Assembly: GCA_037176885.1 (NCBI GenBank)
Contig: JAWWNJ010000077.1
Span: 1 to 64,000, forward strand
Direction of reading: 5' to 3'
DNA length: 64,000 nucleotides
Source of the DNA: Favolaschia claudopus
Taxonomy: Eukaryota > Basidiomycota > Agaricomycetes > Agaricales > Mycenaceae
Both the position numbers and the translations under genes were made by a program. The notes below the pieces were generated by a model. It made no database searches and had not been told where the DNA came from. It saw only the letters and a program-made list of their open reading frames with translations. Of this stretch, positions 46,225 through 59,919 are shown one piece after another. How positions within the stretch are numbered: the first letter of the stretch is position 1; the number at the start of each line of letters is the position of its first letter.

Positions 46225-46627
46225 TGTGTTGAACGAGCAAAGGAATAGAGGCAAAAGCAAGTGGTAGTCTCAGACTCTGTAGTGACTAGCCTCGAGGTGG
46301 CAGTAGTAGAAAGAGAACAAGCTGGATCCACGCGCAGTCGAGACACGTTGAGCGTACGTTGAGAATGGCGGAAAATGGTAAAGCGCGTCACGAACGGTCA
46401 CAGTCACGGTCGCGTACTTGCACGAAAAACGCGAGTTCAAAATTTGATTCACATGCTCTGGATAAACGGCCGGACACGCTACTGTATTATGTAGTTGAAA
46501 TTCCCTGCGACCTGAATTGCAGTCTTTGGAGCGGGAGCGCGAAGAGTCGCAGATCGTCGAGGTAGCAACTCGATGGTGGTTGGATCGGGAACGCAACAAG
46601 TTTGTTGCATCCGAGCTCAATTGAGAC
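46225..46627. other. Intergenic region between RRP17 and BOS1
   Basis: This holds the 3' end of RRP17 and the BOS1 promoter. Nothing else is recognisable. Confidence 0.45.
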
Positions 46628-47499
46628 TTATCTGCGACCGCCATTTCCCCGCTTTTTGGATGTACCTTTTTTTCGACTAGCCTTACCGCCAGCTAGCTCC
46701 GCTTTTTCAGTCCTCCGTGCCCGCTGCTTCGTGCGTTGTGCTTTCCTGGCATCTTTCGTTTCGTAACGAATCTTTTTGGGTTTGTTCTTCTTCGTCGATC
46801 GCTCAGCTTTTTCTTTGGGCGTAACCGTGGGTTCCACTGAGGAAGACGGAATTTTGGGCTCTGATTTGGGGACGGCGGGCGGACCGTGAATGAGGGTATC
46901 GGGGTCGAAGTCTTCCACGACTGTCACCGTTGCCAGCATGTCTTCGTCCTCGTATTCTTCCTCCATCTGTTTGCCTTTACCCTTACCGACGGCAGCGGAT
47001 ATGCCAGTCCATTCCTCGTCTTCATTGAGGTCTGAGAGATGCGTCTAATGAGTTGAGGATTGTGTATCAACGATAATTGCACACCGTCGACGGTGGCGCC
47101 ATACGCCTGTTCCACTTGAGCAGCATTTTCTATGGCTCGTTCCCGCAATTCGCGACGTTGCTGCCATCGTTGATTATGTTGAGATGAACAAGTGGGCTCG
47201 GAGTGATTGACTGACTGACCTCACGCCTTGCTTCTAGACGTTCTTGTTTCTCTCGTTCGACAGCCTTTTTCCGAGCTGCGTCTGCCTTTGCTACCTTGCG
47301 TTTGTGAAAGCCGGTAAGAAACTCCCTACAGTACCGAGCCCAAAACTTGGTGAGATCAAGAAACGAGACGGGTGTTGCGTGCGGACCTGCGCGCGTCGTC
47401 GTCGAAGAGAATCTCCTTAATTTGTGCGGCCTTTGCACGTTTCTTTGCAGCAATGGCGACATGAGAACGAGTCAAGGATGCGATGTTGTGGTTGTTCAT
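46628..47499 (-). CDS. RRP17: Ribosomal RNA-processing protein Rrp17 / Nol12
   Basis: Rrp17/Nol12 is a nucleolar factor needed for 5' end trimming of 5.8S and 25S rRNA. The start is MNNHNIASLTRSHVAIAAKKR (ATG 47497-47499). The conserved core reads KAAQIKEILFDDDARR, then after an intron EFLTGFHKRKVAKADAARKKAVEREKQERLEARR, then RELRERAIENAAQVEQAYG. A linker with DLNEDEEWTG is followed by DEDMLATVTVVEDFDPDTL and a Lys/Arg-rich nucleolar tail (KKNKPKKIRYETKDARKAQR to KKRGNGGRR). The phrases EFLTGFHKRKV and TVTVVEDFDP are typical of the family. Four exons, no frame break. It is divergent from the FAM72-like gene (164 bp). Confidence 0.92.
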
Positions 47500-47663
47500 A
47501 ATGTTAAGAAGCAAGTTTACTGATTTGGAGGTTTACCGCATTAGGATTCTCTCCTTTACGAACTCATATAAGATTCGATAACGCCGCAAATGATTGAACT
47601 CACCGCTTGCTTTACGGTCTTCCACCCACAGTCCTTTGTCTGCCATCCCTTCCTTTGTTCCCC

Positions 47664-48856
47664 ATGTTCTCATATCGCCATCCCTGGCACTCCCACCTCG
47701 CTTTCCCCCCGGCCAACCCCCATCTGTATCCCCCGCCTCCTCCTCCTGTCTCCCACAAAGTCTGGATCCTCGATTGCAAGGCTTGTGGAATGTTTCTCAC
47801 CAATCGCGGTATGAAAGTGTGTTCTGCTCGCCTCGCTCAGCTCGTGGTCTCTTGGTTGATTTGTTTTGCACTAGGCGGTCCTTCTGCTACGTCCCAACGT
47901 CGCCCTGTATTCCTCCGACGCGTTACCTGTGAATTGTTCGGCGTATACTTCCAATCCTCAGGTCTTGCGCCCCGCCACAACTTGTCCCTCTTCCTCTGGA
48001 CACGCCCCGCGTACTTGCGAATGCCTCACCCAGACGTTGTGCTGCCACGGTTGCGGAAGCGCTATAGGTTACATGATAGTAATACCGGTAAACCTCGCAT
48101 TTTCCTTGCTTCGATGACGCTAATCTCAATGATATTCAGTGCGCTCAATGCACGTCTTCCATCAGCATCACCAACCGAAGTACCAACGGCCATCGATTCG
48201 TTTTCCATTCCTCTGAGATCAAGAGCACAGAGCGACTCTACGTCTCCAACGAACCTGGTGTTATCCTGGCTGAGGCGGCCCCTGCCTACTCGCCCCCACT
48301 CCTCACACCGTATACGGCTTCTGCTTTGCACAACGGGCTGTTTCGTGTTCCCCGCTCGTCTGCGTTTCACTCTCATTCCCAGTCTCCTTCGGCAGGTGCC
48401 GCATATTCGGAATACCTGCCAACACCTCCGCTGGAGATAGATGACGAGTCTCCGCCGCCGTCTGATTCTTCGTCGCCGACACTGTCTTCCTTCCCCTTCG
48501 ATGGCAGTCATTACCCCGTGGATTCTCTGTATCCGGGTCCTCATCCGGCTCTTGTTCACACTCATTATCCCCACTTGAATCGTACACACGGACCCATCCC
48601 ATCTCACAACCGAGCTACATCCGCGGTGTCTTCCGATTCGAGCATCTCGAGCCTGCCGCCTCTCATTCCTGCGTATGGGCTACCGGGAGAGCAGTCGGAG
48701 GCTCCCATTATACCGGCGCTGCAAGCTGGAGATGTGCTCTATTGGCATCACCTGGTCAAGCACGGAGAAATTCCCGGTGTGATGGAAGATGTGCGAGCCC
48801 GCCGCCACAGTCTGGCTATCAAGGTAGAGAAGACGAGGATGCATTTCGACCGGTGA
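47664..48856 (+). CDS. FAM72-like cysteine-rich protein with long C-terminal extension
   Basis: The first ATG in frame is at 47664 (MFSYRHPWHSH, then a run of prolines). The FAM72-like core starts at KVWILDCKACGMFLTNRGMK and continues after the intron at 47817-47874 with AVLLLRPNVALYSSDALPVNCSAY. Next come CECLTQTLCCHGCGSAIGYMIVIP and, after another intron, CAQCTSSISITNRSTNGHRFVFHSSEI. Human FAM72A has the same order: CCKFC with SSRGMKAVLL, CLKCGNIVGYHVIVPC, then NGHFWMFHS. The pairs CKAC, CECL, CHGC and CAQC look like zinc-binding knuckles. FAM72A destabilises the uracil glycosylase UNG2 in mammals; whether the fungal protein does is unknown. About 170 extra residues, Ser/Pro-rich with a helical end (AGDVLYWHHLVKHGEIPGVMEDVRARR), follow the core. 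Confidence 0.85.
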
Positions 48857-49608
48857 TCCGCGGGCGTCGTTGAACAGGCTTGGAGAATGTCTTCTACGAG
48901 GAGCATACCTCTTCACGAACACGAACGATGAATCCGCCACGATAAACTTTGAACGCTCCTTTATGTCGGTCTTGGATTTCTTCTCTCTCTTGCATTTCAT
49001 TGTACATTGTAAACCACCCGCATCGTCTGTTTATTCCCTCGATTTATTCAATCTGTACTGTTTAGTAGGATGTATGATATATCAGTAGTTAGCGAACCCG
49101 GTGCGACAGCCGTCCTGCGGCAGAAGTGTTCAACGGTCAATGTCTGTTCAAGGTGAAATACAGACCAAATACAGACAATGAATTAGTGGCGCAAGGGTCA
49201 GTCGAACTCGAATTGCATTCAATGAGGTCTGGTCTTGCGAAATAACGACTCGGACGCGTGTCCGTCGCCGAAGGGGAGATTACGAATCATGTGATCGCGT
49301 TCTTTCACCTTCCCACTTCCTGATTTTTGGGTTCGCGCGTCCATATATCGAGCACACCAGTTGATTCTGCTTCTTGTATGCTGCAGCGACTGCAGCCTAG
49401 CGGGGACGAGTGAGGAGACCCGCCGACCAGCCGAATTTGCAATAATGAGTCGATTGTGTTGGGATCAAAGTTGATAAGGACGGCGACGAGCCAATCAACA
49501 GCACACATTCGTCTCTTTCTCTCTCCCCTCATCATCTCAGTCAGTAACCCGCTTCCCTCCTCCAACGCCCCGTCCTCATCTCTCCTCCTCAGAACAACCC
49601 ACTACACC
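48857..49608. other. Polyubiquitin promoter region
   Basis: No gene is supported here. The last 150 bp before the ubiquitin start are pyrimidine-rich (CT tracts around 49510-49590), as is common upstream of highly expressed fungal genes. No heat-shock element cluster or TATA box is clear by eye. Confidence 0.4.
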
Positions 49609-50736
<1,128 letters not shown>

Positions 50737-51036
50737 ATCTTCGTTGTCGTCGTATAATTGGATTTGGTTGTTGTAACGAACTTTGTATAGCATGAAGGCA
50801 GAATGATGACGATGTATATGTGAAACAGCGTGAACAAGGGTGAAACACCGCCGTGTGGCTAGCCAGTCCGTGGTCCGCGATGAGAGGAAACCGATTTGTG
50901 ATGGGATGGGTGACAAATGGTAACGCGGTGCTTTGTGACGGCGTTTCTGCTTGTACACTCTGTGGCCAGTCGTGAGTATACCGACTGGCCGAGCCCTTGT
51001 CCCTTTTTATACCTCCTCCTCTTCGCTCCTACCGCC

Positions 51037-54000
51037 ATGACCGGCATTGACTGCATCTCCTACTACCCGGGCAAGATTCCATGGCGCCCCACGAAAATAA
51101 TGAATATGCGCGACCTATCCAAGGATGATGACTTTCTCAGCCATCTCCTCGTCGAAAAGCTCGGCACTGGAACTGTACCCCTTCTCGTTCACAAGATGGA
51201 CTCGTCTCGCAGACTCCCAAAGACGGACGCTAACGTCCTCCTTCTCATTGTTCGACGCGTGCGTTCATTCTTCTTGTCTACTTCCTGCCCCCTTCGACGC
51301 GCCTTACGACCCTTTTCGTGTATTTTCACAGCTGGTCGCCACCAAAGGTCCCGTACAGCTCGTCACGCGTCAGGCTGTCGACGAGCTCCTCGTGTACGTG
51401 GCGTTCGCTTCCCCCTCGCCCAATACTCACTCTCCGACTAGCCTCTCTCCCATCCGCTACTACCTCAAGGGGTACAGTCAGAAGCAAATCAACGCGTTCG
51501 CCACGTGCGTAGAGCTCTAGCTTTCTGCTGGTCGGCACCTGTCCCTAACTACTCTGTCATGCAGCCATGCGTCTCGATATTTCGAGCTATATCACCCGTC
51601 AGGGTGCATTGAAATCGCGCACACCTCTCGCTACTCCCACCATACTGGCAAGTCCGAGCTATGTATTCTCGCCACGCGCAATCTCCAACCCGGCGCCGTC
51701 ATCACCGAGCTAAAGGGATCGATGGCCAACTTAACCGACGAAGAGGATAAGGAGCTCAAGCGCACGGATCTCAGGAATTCAGACATCCGCAGAGACTTCA
51801 GCGTCATTCACTCGAAGCAAATGAAAAAGAATCATCTGTTCCTGGGTCCGGCCCGATTTGTAAATGTGAGTCCCTTTATCGTGTGCTCGTCCCGCGGACT
51901 CTGAGATATTGTGCGCAGCACGACTGTAACAACAACTGCGAACTTTTCCGAGAGGGAAAGTACATCACTTTTCGCGTTCTGCGACCCATTGCTATTGGTG
52001 AAGAAATCACCGCTCACTACGGAGACGGCTACTGTAATTACACACCTTTCGTTTTTGGTCTCCCGCCCTGTACTGACATGTCATGTTTCAGTCGGCAGGA
52101 AGAATCGGCATTGTCTGTGCGAGACCTGCGAGAAGCGAGGGCGGGGCGGTTACGCACCTGATCACACGGACGACGATCCGCCAATAAGCTCTGATTCAGA
52201 GGAGGATTCGGACTCTGATCTAGACTCGGATTCAGACTCGAGTGCTTCTGGGTCTGACACTCCCAAGAAAGCTGGGCTAAACCTGAACGAACGACGGACG
52301 CGCCGAGGTGTCTATGCTGTCATGCCCGTTGCCGAGAAGGACGATTCGGACTCGAGTGACGACGATGCAGACGATGTTGCTCCCACTGCGCCCAAGGATA
52401 TCGTCGGCGGAGGGGAGATTGAACTGCTTGCCGAGGTCGACACGGCTTCTGACTTGACGTCATTGCCACCTTCGCGAGCGCAATCCAATTCGTCTGTGAC
52501 CGCGGTGGCGGGACCTTCCTCTCTGCCGACACCGGAAACGCCTGGCTCCGCATCACCTGCGCCATCTGCACTCACTTCGCTGTCGCCCGCTCTCACGGCC
52601 CGTTCATCATCTGCCCTCACTTCTCTATCATCTGTTGATGACCGCCACTCGACTCCCCAGTCCACACCGTTTCGGTCTATTATCGCTACCCGCGGGCAAA
52701 AGTCGAAGGCTTCGACCACGCCAGTTGGGCAGATGTTTTCGAAGCAGTTGATGACACCACCATTATCAGAGGATCCCGACACTCCGACGAAGCGGTTGAC
52801 CCGCTCCGTCTCTGCTGCCTTGTTGACCTCGAAGCGCGGAACGAGTAATGATAAAGGGAAAGGAAAGGAGAAGGCGTCGAGTGCATCTACACCCGTGCCG
52901 ACACCAGGTCGAATGAAGAAGAACCAGGAGAAGGCAAAGGATGTTGTTGACGTGAAAAAGGAAGAGCCGGAACCCCGGATATTGAGAGCGCGACCCTCGT
53001 TGCCTGCCATGAACATTGAGGCTGCGAAAGAGCCTCCCCCTAAACCCGAAATTCTCAAAGGACCAGATGGAAAACCACTACCAACGTGTTCCACATGCTC
53101 AAATATATTGCCGGTTATATCTGTGGATTCAGAGGTCGTTTGGGGGCTCGAATGTTCTACAAAGGGCAAAAAGAAGAAACAGGATTGTCCTAGGTATGTG
53201 GATTGTTATGGTCGTTAGCGAGCAAGAGCTGACCATATACAAAGGTGTATTCGCCATTTTGCCATCTATGGTCAAGCATGGCCGAGTCGCATTTCTTTAG
53301 ATGGCCCTGTGTTTCTGCTTCCAACTCCCCGCGAGGACACGACGCCTGTCGAATCGGCTTCGCGCCGCGTCAATGCGAAGGCGCTTTCGGTTTTGGATCG
53401 TAAACTGGCTGCAGCGGCTGCGGATGCGAAATCGCGCAAACGTCAAAGAGAGGAGGAAGAGACTCGTTCACAGCTCAAGCGACGGAAGACGGAGCCCATT
53501 CTGCGTGTGGAGACGTCAAAGCTGCACAAAAGAACATACGCGAAGAGGGGCCGCCATAGCATACCTGGCACCAGCGTTCTGCGTACATATGGACGAGCTA
53601 GCAAGAAAGCCCGGGAACCCAGGTCACCGTCTCCGTCTCCCAGTAAGGAGGAGGTCGATGAACCCGAATCCGACGTACCCAAGGAAAAGCCGGAGCAGCC
53701 CGAACCCCAAGTCCGCAAAAAGAAACAGGCGACCACTCCGCAGCCTACGCTCTCGCGTGCGCAGAGAGCGGAGGAACGGGAGAAAGTTCGGCAGTGGCAG
53801 CAAAAAGTGAAGGCAGAAGCTGAAGCTGACAGCGCTGATGAGGACGAGGACTCGGCGAGCTCAGGTCACAAACGTTCCAGTGCCGACGTTGAGGACCTTG
53901 AAGATCGCCCCAGGAAGAGAGGGTACTTAGGCAAGGAGCGAGAAATGCCGATGCAAAGGGTCATTCCTCGTCCTTCGTCTGGTTTCCGTGGTGGTCAACT

Positions 54001-54855
54001 CTTCACAAAACCCAATCCGCTGAACTACGCTCTGCACGCTTGGGCTAGTCCTCTTGTTTCCACCGCATCTTCTTCGGAAGACGAACTGCCCCCTGTGACT
54101 CCAGAAGACGAACCGTCCCTCCCTGCCTTCACGGCGCGGTCCAGCATCGATTTGACCTTCAAACCTACTCCGTTCAGTTTTGCTAGACGTCGTTGGGGGT
54201 CACACTCATCTCCATCTAATGATGGAACGAGTAGACGCGGAGTCACCAGCTCCCCGGCCTCTGTTGACCATGGTGTTCTTCCCGTGTCTCCGTTAATACG
54301 GAACACTGCCGACGATTCTCTGGGTCCGGCGTGGTATCCGAGCCCAACGAGGGACAACAAGACTCGACATAGAACTCGATCTCTGTCTCCGTTTGCTTCC
54401 AGTCTATCTGAAACCTCCTCAGACAACGTGAGTGCATAATTTCATTGAACCTTGCCGTTTGTTTATCGACTAAATCCTTTTCAAAGGACCATCCATCTGC
54501 TGTTAAACGGTCGCCACTGTCATCCCCTTTCCAGCACGGATCGAAACGAACACCTTTCTCGTCTTCAGTAGTGGGCGACAGCGACTCTTCCCCCATGCCC
54601 ATTCTCAATCGAGTCTATTCTCCCTCTTCTTCCCCACTCTCCTCTCTGGACAGCATACCTGGTTCACCTCCAGAAAACAAGGTTAGTTACGGTTCGACGT
54701 TCGATTTGCTTCTGCTGACTGACTTATCGTTCCAGGCGCTTCTGGCTTCTGCCGTCTTGAAAGGTCGTAAGCCTGACCTCGTGTCAGCGAACGTTGTTAG
54801 CATTGGATGGGAGTCTCCTCTCACATCTTCCGTCGACTCTGACCTGGACTCATGA
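51037..54855 (+). CDS. SET9: Histone H4 lysine-20 methyltransferase SET9 (Suv4-20 type)
   Basis: Set9 methylates H4K20 and in fission yeast supports the DNA-damage checkpoint. The start is MTGIDCISYYPGK (51037). An N-terminal helical region (RDLSKDDDFLSHLLVEKL) leads into the SET domain: RYFELYHPSGCIEIAHTSRYSHHTGKSE, NLQPGAVITELKG, FLGPARFVN joined by an intron to HDCNNNCELF, then ITFRVLRPIAIGEEITAHYG. The NHDCxxN and GEEIT-Y elements are the SAM-binding and active-site motifs. The zinc-binding post-SET part is CLCETC. A long disordered acidic/Ser-rich region follows (52190-53050). A C-terminal zinc-knuckle-like segment (CSTC ... C ... CPRC across an intron at about 53193-53245) comes next, then a Lys/Arg-rich tail to 54855. 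It starts 300 bp after polyubiquitin; that gap has no gene. Confidence 0.93.
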
Positions 54856-55015
54856 TACCTTGCAATGTTGTGAATTATACGCTATTTTTTTTGGCACAAT
54901 CTTCTCTAACTGTATGTAATTTCTGTAATACTCTCCTCCGTATATTCTTCGCGACTCTATTCAATGGACTGCTTGAAGGAATTATTATTGACTCCTACAT
55001 CGTACCACGCTACTG

Positions 55016-57073
55016 CTACTGCTGCCCGTCTGGCTTCAACGAACTACGACCGGCACGTAAAATCTCATCCGTCGACAACAGGTTGACAGCGATGACAGAA
55101 CTGTAGCGGAAAATGAGTTGCGTGAAATGATGACCAGAAACAACGACTACCATGAGTGTAGCATTTGTCTCTTGACTCTGTAGTTGTCCCAGATGCCTTC
55201 AACAGTGGGATCGAACGGCTCGCCGGTCACCAAGTCGATACCAACGACGTTTCCATCGGCGGTCTCATCCTGTTCAACATTACAACGCTATCCGAAAATC
55301 AAACGAATTTTCGGGACGCACCTGCAGGGCGACAATAGCATTTTGAACGTCGAAGTTCCCATTTTGCGCCAGCGTTTTCGGTATTATTAATAATGCATCT
55401 GCAAACGCCTGAACACCCATTTTCACCCGCCCCTTCGCACTTTTCTTCACTTTATCCACAAGATGCGCCGAACAAGCGACCTCGAAAGCGCCTGCTCCTG
55501 GAATTAGCGTCTCGTCTTCGATTGCGTTCTTCACCGCTCGTAATCCGTCTCGAAGAGCCTCTTGTATTTGGGTGATGGTGTAGGCGTTTGGTCCTTTGAC
55601 AAGGAGAGTGACGGATTTTGGGTCTTTGACCTCTTCGACAAAGGTGTATTTCTCTTCGCCGAGAGTATGCTCGTACACAAGCCCCGCCCAGCCGAGTACA
55701 TCAGGAGTGAGGTCGTCAACAGAGTTCTGAGCGATGCCTCCGGCGATGAGTTGTAATCTATCGTGTGGTTGTCAAGCAGGGGGGAAGCGAAAGTTGTGTG
55801 GACTTGCCGTTCCATATTCCGTCTCTTTGCCCGTCGCAGGGCGAAGATACCGTTTTTGGCAAGGATGTCGAGACTGAGGGGATCGATACCTTTCTGGTTG
55901 ACCACGACAAAGTTTTTCCGTTTCTCTTTGCTCTCCAGATCCTGATCGCAAACGAGATTCTTAAGGTCTACGATTTTCTTGACCTTCATGTCCACAACTT
56001 TCCGTTCAGCCTCGACAAGCTTTTCCCGCTGTTCCGCTGAAGAATAAAAGAACCCAGAGTTGACCTCCCTTTCGACGGTGTCAGTTTAACATTCTCGTGG
56101 ACAGTCATCAAACCCATACGTCTTCTCATATTCCAAGCTGACATTCAACGTGAGGATGAACGCGTTTTCGACGCGTTTCGGCATATCAGGATGCCTTGCA
56201 CCGTGATCCATGACCAGGCCGCGAATAAGTTGGGTTTCAGATGCTGTCCGATGTTGCATCTTCATTATTTCCACCATATGTAGATCGATTGGACTCCGCC
56301 ATTGGTCGGCAGCATCTAGGAAAGTTGAGCAGACGAATGGGATGATGGAGGGCCGAGTTATAGACCTTTAGGCGGCGGGGGTGGCTGGATAGCAAGAACA
56401 GCATCGACAACATTTGCTGCAAGTTGTTTGGCCATAGCACCGTTGACTTTCGTCGCAAGCGATGTGTTGGCTACATTGATCAGTGTTGCGCGGTCTAACT
56501 TTACAGGCTTCTGGAAACTGTCCAAGAACTAACTCTAGGTGAACAAAACGTATGATGGAAAGGACATTCTCAGCGCACGATTAGAGACTCTTTTTTCGCC
56601 AAATCGAACCCTTCCCCGATGACGGTTGGGTGAACGCCTTCCGAAGTATATCGATCGGCTTGTTTCAACAGTTCACCGACAAGTAATACGACCGATGTTG
56701 TGCCGTCGCCGACTTGGTCATCCTGAGCTACAGCGGTCTTTGCTATCATGGCCGCTGTCGGATTTTGGATCTGCATCTCAGAGAGTAGGACTTTGCCGTC
56801 CTTGGTCATTTTGATCTGTCCTGAGCCATCCACGAGCATCTTGAGAGTTCCCTTGGGACCTACGTCGAGTCTGAGCACACTGCGATGCAATTTACGCGAA
56901 ACGAGCGCGTACCAAGATTGCCTTTGACGACATTAGCAAGACCCATCGCACCATTTGTATTGACCTAGAGAGCGTTGAGAAAAGCAGAGGGGGAGAAGAA
57001 CAGTATTCACTTGAAGAGCTGCGGCTCTACGGATGCTCTCGGCCTTTGGGTTAATGAGCTCGAGGCTCGACAT
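55016..57073 (-). CDS. CCT6: T-complex protein 1 subunit zeta (CCT6)
   Basis: CCT6 is one of eight subunits of the cytosolic chaperonin TRiC/CCT, which folds actin and tubulin. The start is [23 protein letters not shown] (ATG 57071-57073). ATP-site motifs are [23 protein letters not shown] and [20 protein letters not shown]. The apical part reads [30 protein letters not shown], then [21 protein letters not shown]. The second equatorial part reads [67 protein letters not shown], and a terminal exon [27 protein letters not shown] with stop at 55016. All exons join cleanly. Length fits a full subunit. It converges on SET9 (160 bp between stops). Confidence 0.95.
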
Positions 57074-57791
57074 TTTTGCCCAGTCAATTTACGCGTCCAA
57101 GTTGTGTGGGTGGCTGTGTCATAGACCAAATTTGTTCTCGAGTCACACAGCTGCTTGATTTAACTCTCCTCGTTCCTCCTCATTGCTGCTGCCTGCCGCG
57201 TCTTTTCCGCGCGTTATTCGCCTGGATTTCATTCAGGAGTCCTATACTAATCCCATTCCGTGGTCCTCTATCTTTGCTTTTCGCTGCTACCGCCCCGTTC
57301 TGGGTACAACTTTGAAGCTCATGCTGACACCTGCTGGTCTCAACTCCGAGTTTCTTACCGACCTGCAGGGTTCTGTCACCCAGCGGCTAAAGCAAAAATG
57401 ACTAAAAGGCGGCCTCAACCACTTTTATTTTCGAAAGCCGACGCTACCGTCGACAAACTAAACACGATGGTGTGGGGGTTAACAATGCAAAGGGGAGTAA
57501 GTATCATGTTAAAACGGATCGACTGACAGCAGTCGATGCCTCCGAGAAACATTATCATAGGTGAATGTGGAGTCGGGGAACGGAGGCGCGAGGGCCTGTG
57601 GTGAAAAAGCTATAGTGAACGCTGATGACAGTCCAGCAATATTAACATATGTGTGTCGCGGCGTTGAAAAGACAGTGGTTAAACGGAAACCTTGTAATGG
57701 GCACAGTTGAGTTTTATCATGCAAAACATAGTATTTGTCGAGGAAACACTCACCCGTTTTGAAAAGATGATACAGGGTAGCATAGGGGTAC
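57074..57791. other. Intergenic region without a supported gene
   Basis: This holds the CCT6 promoter (pyrimidine-rich around 57160-57260) and the 3' UTR of the DUF6699 gene. Short open frames on both strands show no domain. Confidence 0.45.
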
Positions 57792-59052
57792 TCATACATG
57801 AATGAAAAGCTCCCACCGACCCTTCGACCGTTTCAGACCGTCAAATATCCGTTTGCCTTTGAGCAGGTCGACTCGAAGAAAACCGACTCTGGTGCGATTG
57901 TACTCTGGCAAGCCTGGACAATCCTTGCACCTCTGTTCGAAGGCAGGAACATATTTCCTCGTGTCTGCGGGCATTTCGTGCGGTCGCGGCTTCTTCTGAT
58001 ACTTGCAATAAATGGCGTAAAAGACATCGATACACCGCAGACCTTCTGGACGCTCGACAACGAGCGAACCGACGTGTGGACAATCGATCACAATTTCCGT
58101 CAGCTTGCAATGGGTGGACACGGGCAGCTCCCGATCCTCCTGTGGCAAAGCGAGAAAATGGGTGGCTCGATTATCTCTGAGGTTGTCTAGGTCCCGCGGG
58201 TCAAATGCCACGTCGAAATATAGCAGTGGGTGTTTTGAATGCCGCCGGTCACTGAAGGGCACCAACGGCCAGCTCAAGACAATGGACTCGTCCTTGAGGG
58301 CGACTGAAGTTGCGATCAGCACGATTCACATGTGGCATCGCTCTTCAAACCTTCTTTCACTTTCGCCTTCATATACTTCGGTGTGTCCGGACCTTCGTGT
58401 TTTCCTGACGCAGCAAAGGGCCGAGGCACTACAGGGCTTTTCAATCTCTGGGTATCATTGAATTCAAGATACTGACCGTCCGATCCCCAAGTCGCGGACT
58501 GGGGCATGTAGCCTGAAGCAAAGATCTTTGAGTTGTTCCGATGGTCTCGAGAGAATCCTACCTGCGGGATATTGTCGGCCCTTGGAGGACCCGCCTCTCA
58601 TTAACGCTGGTGCAGGTGAAGGGTATCCTACAGCTTGGTTAACTCAACCTTCAAAATGTGCAGGAACCACTCACTTGAGGTTGGTTGGGGGTATGACCTG
58701 GAACTTGTAGCTTGGGATACTAGGTCGGGAACTGGAACGAGGATAAATCTCAAAATTCTCTTTCCATGGAGAGCGTCCGGGCACTACCATGTGGCTTGTT
58801 GGTCAAAGACGACGCTCGCGGTCTAGGATCCCTTCCAGAGTAAGCATGATGTTCATATCGCGAAACCGGGACAGGCGCTGGTGTCATCGATCGTTGCGCA
58901 GGAGCGATGCTGTGATTCTTCGCAGTCGTTTTACCGAACAGCGAAGACAAGCGTCTCCTAGTCCCTCCAAAAATCTTCGTATTGTCATTATCATCCGGTA
59001 GCGAGATACTTGCTAATTTGGGTGTTGGCGGTATCTTGCTCGATTGAGACAT
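57792..59052 (-). CDS. DUF6699 domain protein
   Basis: DUF6699 proteins are common in agaricomycete genomes, often in many copies, and have no known function. The start is MSQSSKIPPTPKLASISLPDD (ATG 59050-59052), followed by a basic Ser/Pro-rich disordered region (RRRLSSLFGKTTAKN, HHAYSGRDPRPR). After one or two introns comes ATWGSDGQYLEFNDT, and then the domain at 57792-58322: HPLLYFDVAFDPRDLDNLRDN, CKLTEIVIDCPHVGSLVVERPEGLRCIDVFYAIY, AFEQRC and VGFLRVDLLKGKRIFDGL. The HPLLxFD start and the VxDVxxAIY-like segment are what I associate with the domain. Exon boundaries between 58320 and 58750 are not resolved. Confidence 0.75.
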
Positions 59053-59919
59053 GGTTGCGGATGTATCGTAAAGAATGAACAATGAAGCGGGCGAAGCACG
59101 TCGTGGCAATTATCATACAGAGACAATGACAGTGCTGTAGGTGCACAATCAGCCGAATTCATGAGGAAATCAAGGGGGGAAAGCTCACCTACACGCGATC
59201 GATGAGCTGAAAGCGTCGGACGAGCTCGCTGGGGTGGCTCAAGCACAGAGGACCCTCGGGGCCTCCGCTAGCAGCTCCAAGCACCTTTATGGGCTGAAGG
59301 TAGGACGCAAGGCCTTGAGCAACACGAGGCGCTCATGGAAGGGGCCGAGCTGCCGGACCGGGTCCAATCACATCTCATCGTCGTCCATTGGTGCCCACAC
59401 TGCGCCACAGATGACACTTGACGCCAACGTAACGCCTCGCTTACTGCTCTTGCTTTCGAAACATCCCGAAAATACGAAAGTACGAGATGATCCAGGGTTG
59501 GCTTTCATTGTGAAAGAGGGCGATTCGAGGTACCGTTTTTTTTTATTTTTGAGACGCAGACCCGAAACGTGGCCCAAGGAGTGTTGGAAGCATCCGCTGA
59601 CCGCAAGACGTGGATCTGAGATCAACGGGAGCCGCAGAAGTTTCTCCAGTGTTCTCGGGCTTTCTGGACGCTGTTCTATATACCTCCCGAGGTAGAAGTG
59701 ATGGTTAGAGAGAACACGTAGACATACAGCAGCAGACAGCAGCACAACGTTACCGCAGAGATTCTCCAACTCCCTCCCAATTGGGTATTTTCCGGAATAG
59801 TACACAACACCGCCACCGAATTCTTTTACGTCATCGGAAACAGCCGTTGACCGGCAACCTATGAACGCCGGCTACCAGTGTTGCCGTCCCGGCCAAACTG
59901 TGCCAAGTTGGCTGCCAAC
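59053..59919. other. Divergent intergenic region without a supported gene
   Basis: Between the DUF6699 and dehydrogenase starts. Open frames at 59234-59695 (+) and 59368-59805 (-) overlap each other and have no recognisable motif, so I treat both as chance. Confidence 0.4.

Noticed and set aside
48062..48607. 181-codon minus-strand frame rich in Arg
   Set aside because: Antisense to the FAM72-like gene. Arg-rich composition comes from the sense Ser/Pro codons.
52312..53169. 285-codon minus-strand frame
   Set aside because: Antisense shadow of the Ser/Asp-rich disordered region of SET9.
59234..59805. Overlapping frames of 153 (+) and 145 (-) codons
   Set aside because: They overlap each other, have no motif, and neither shows clear splice structure.
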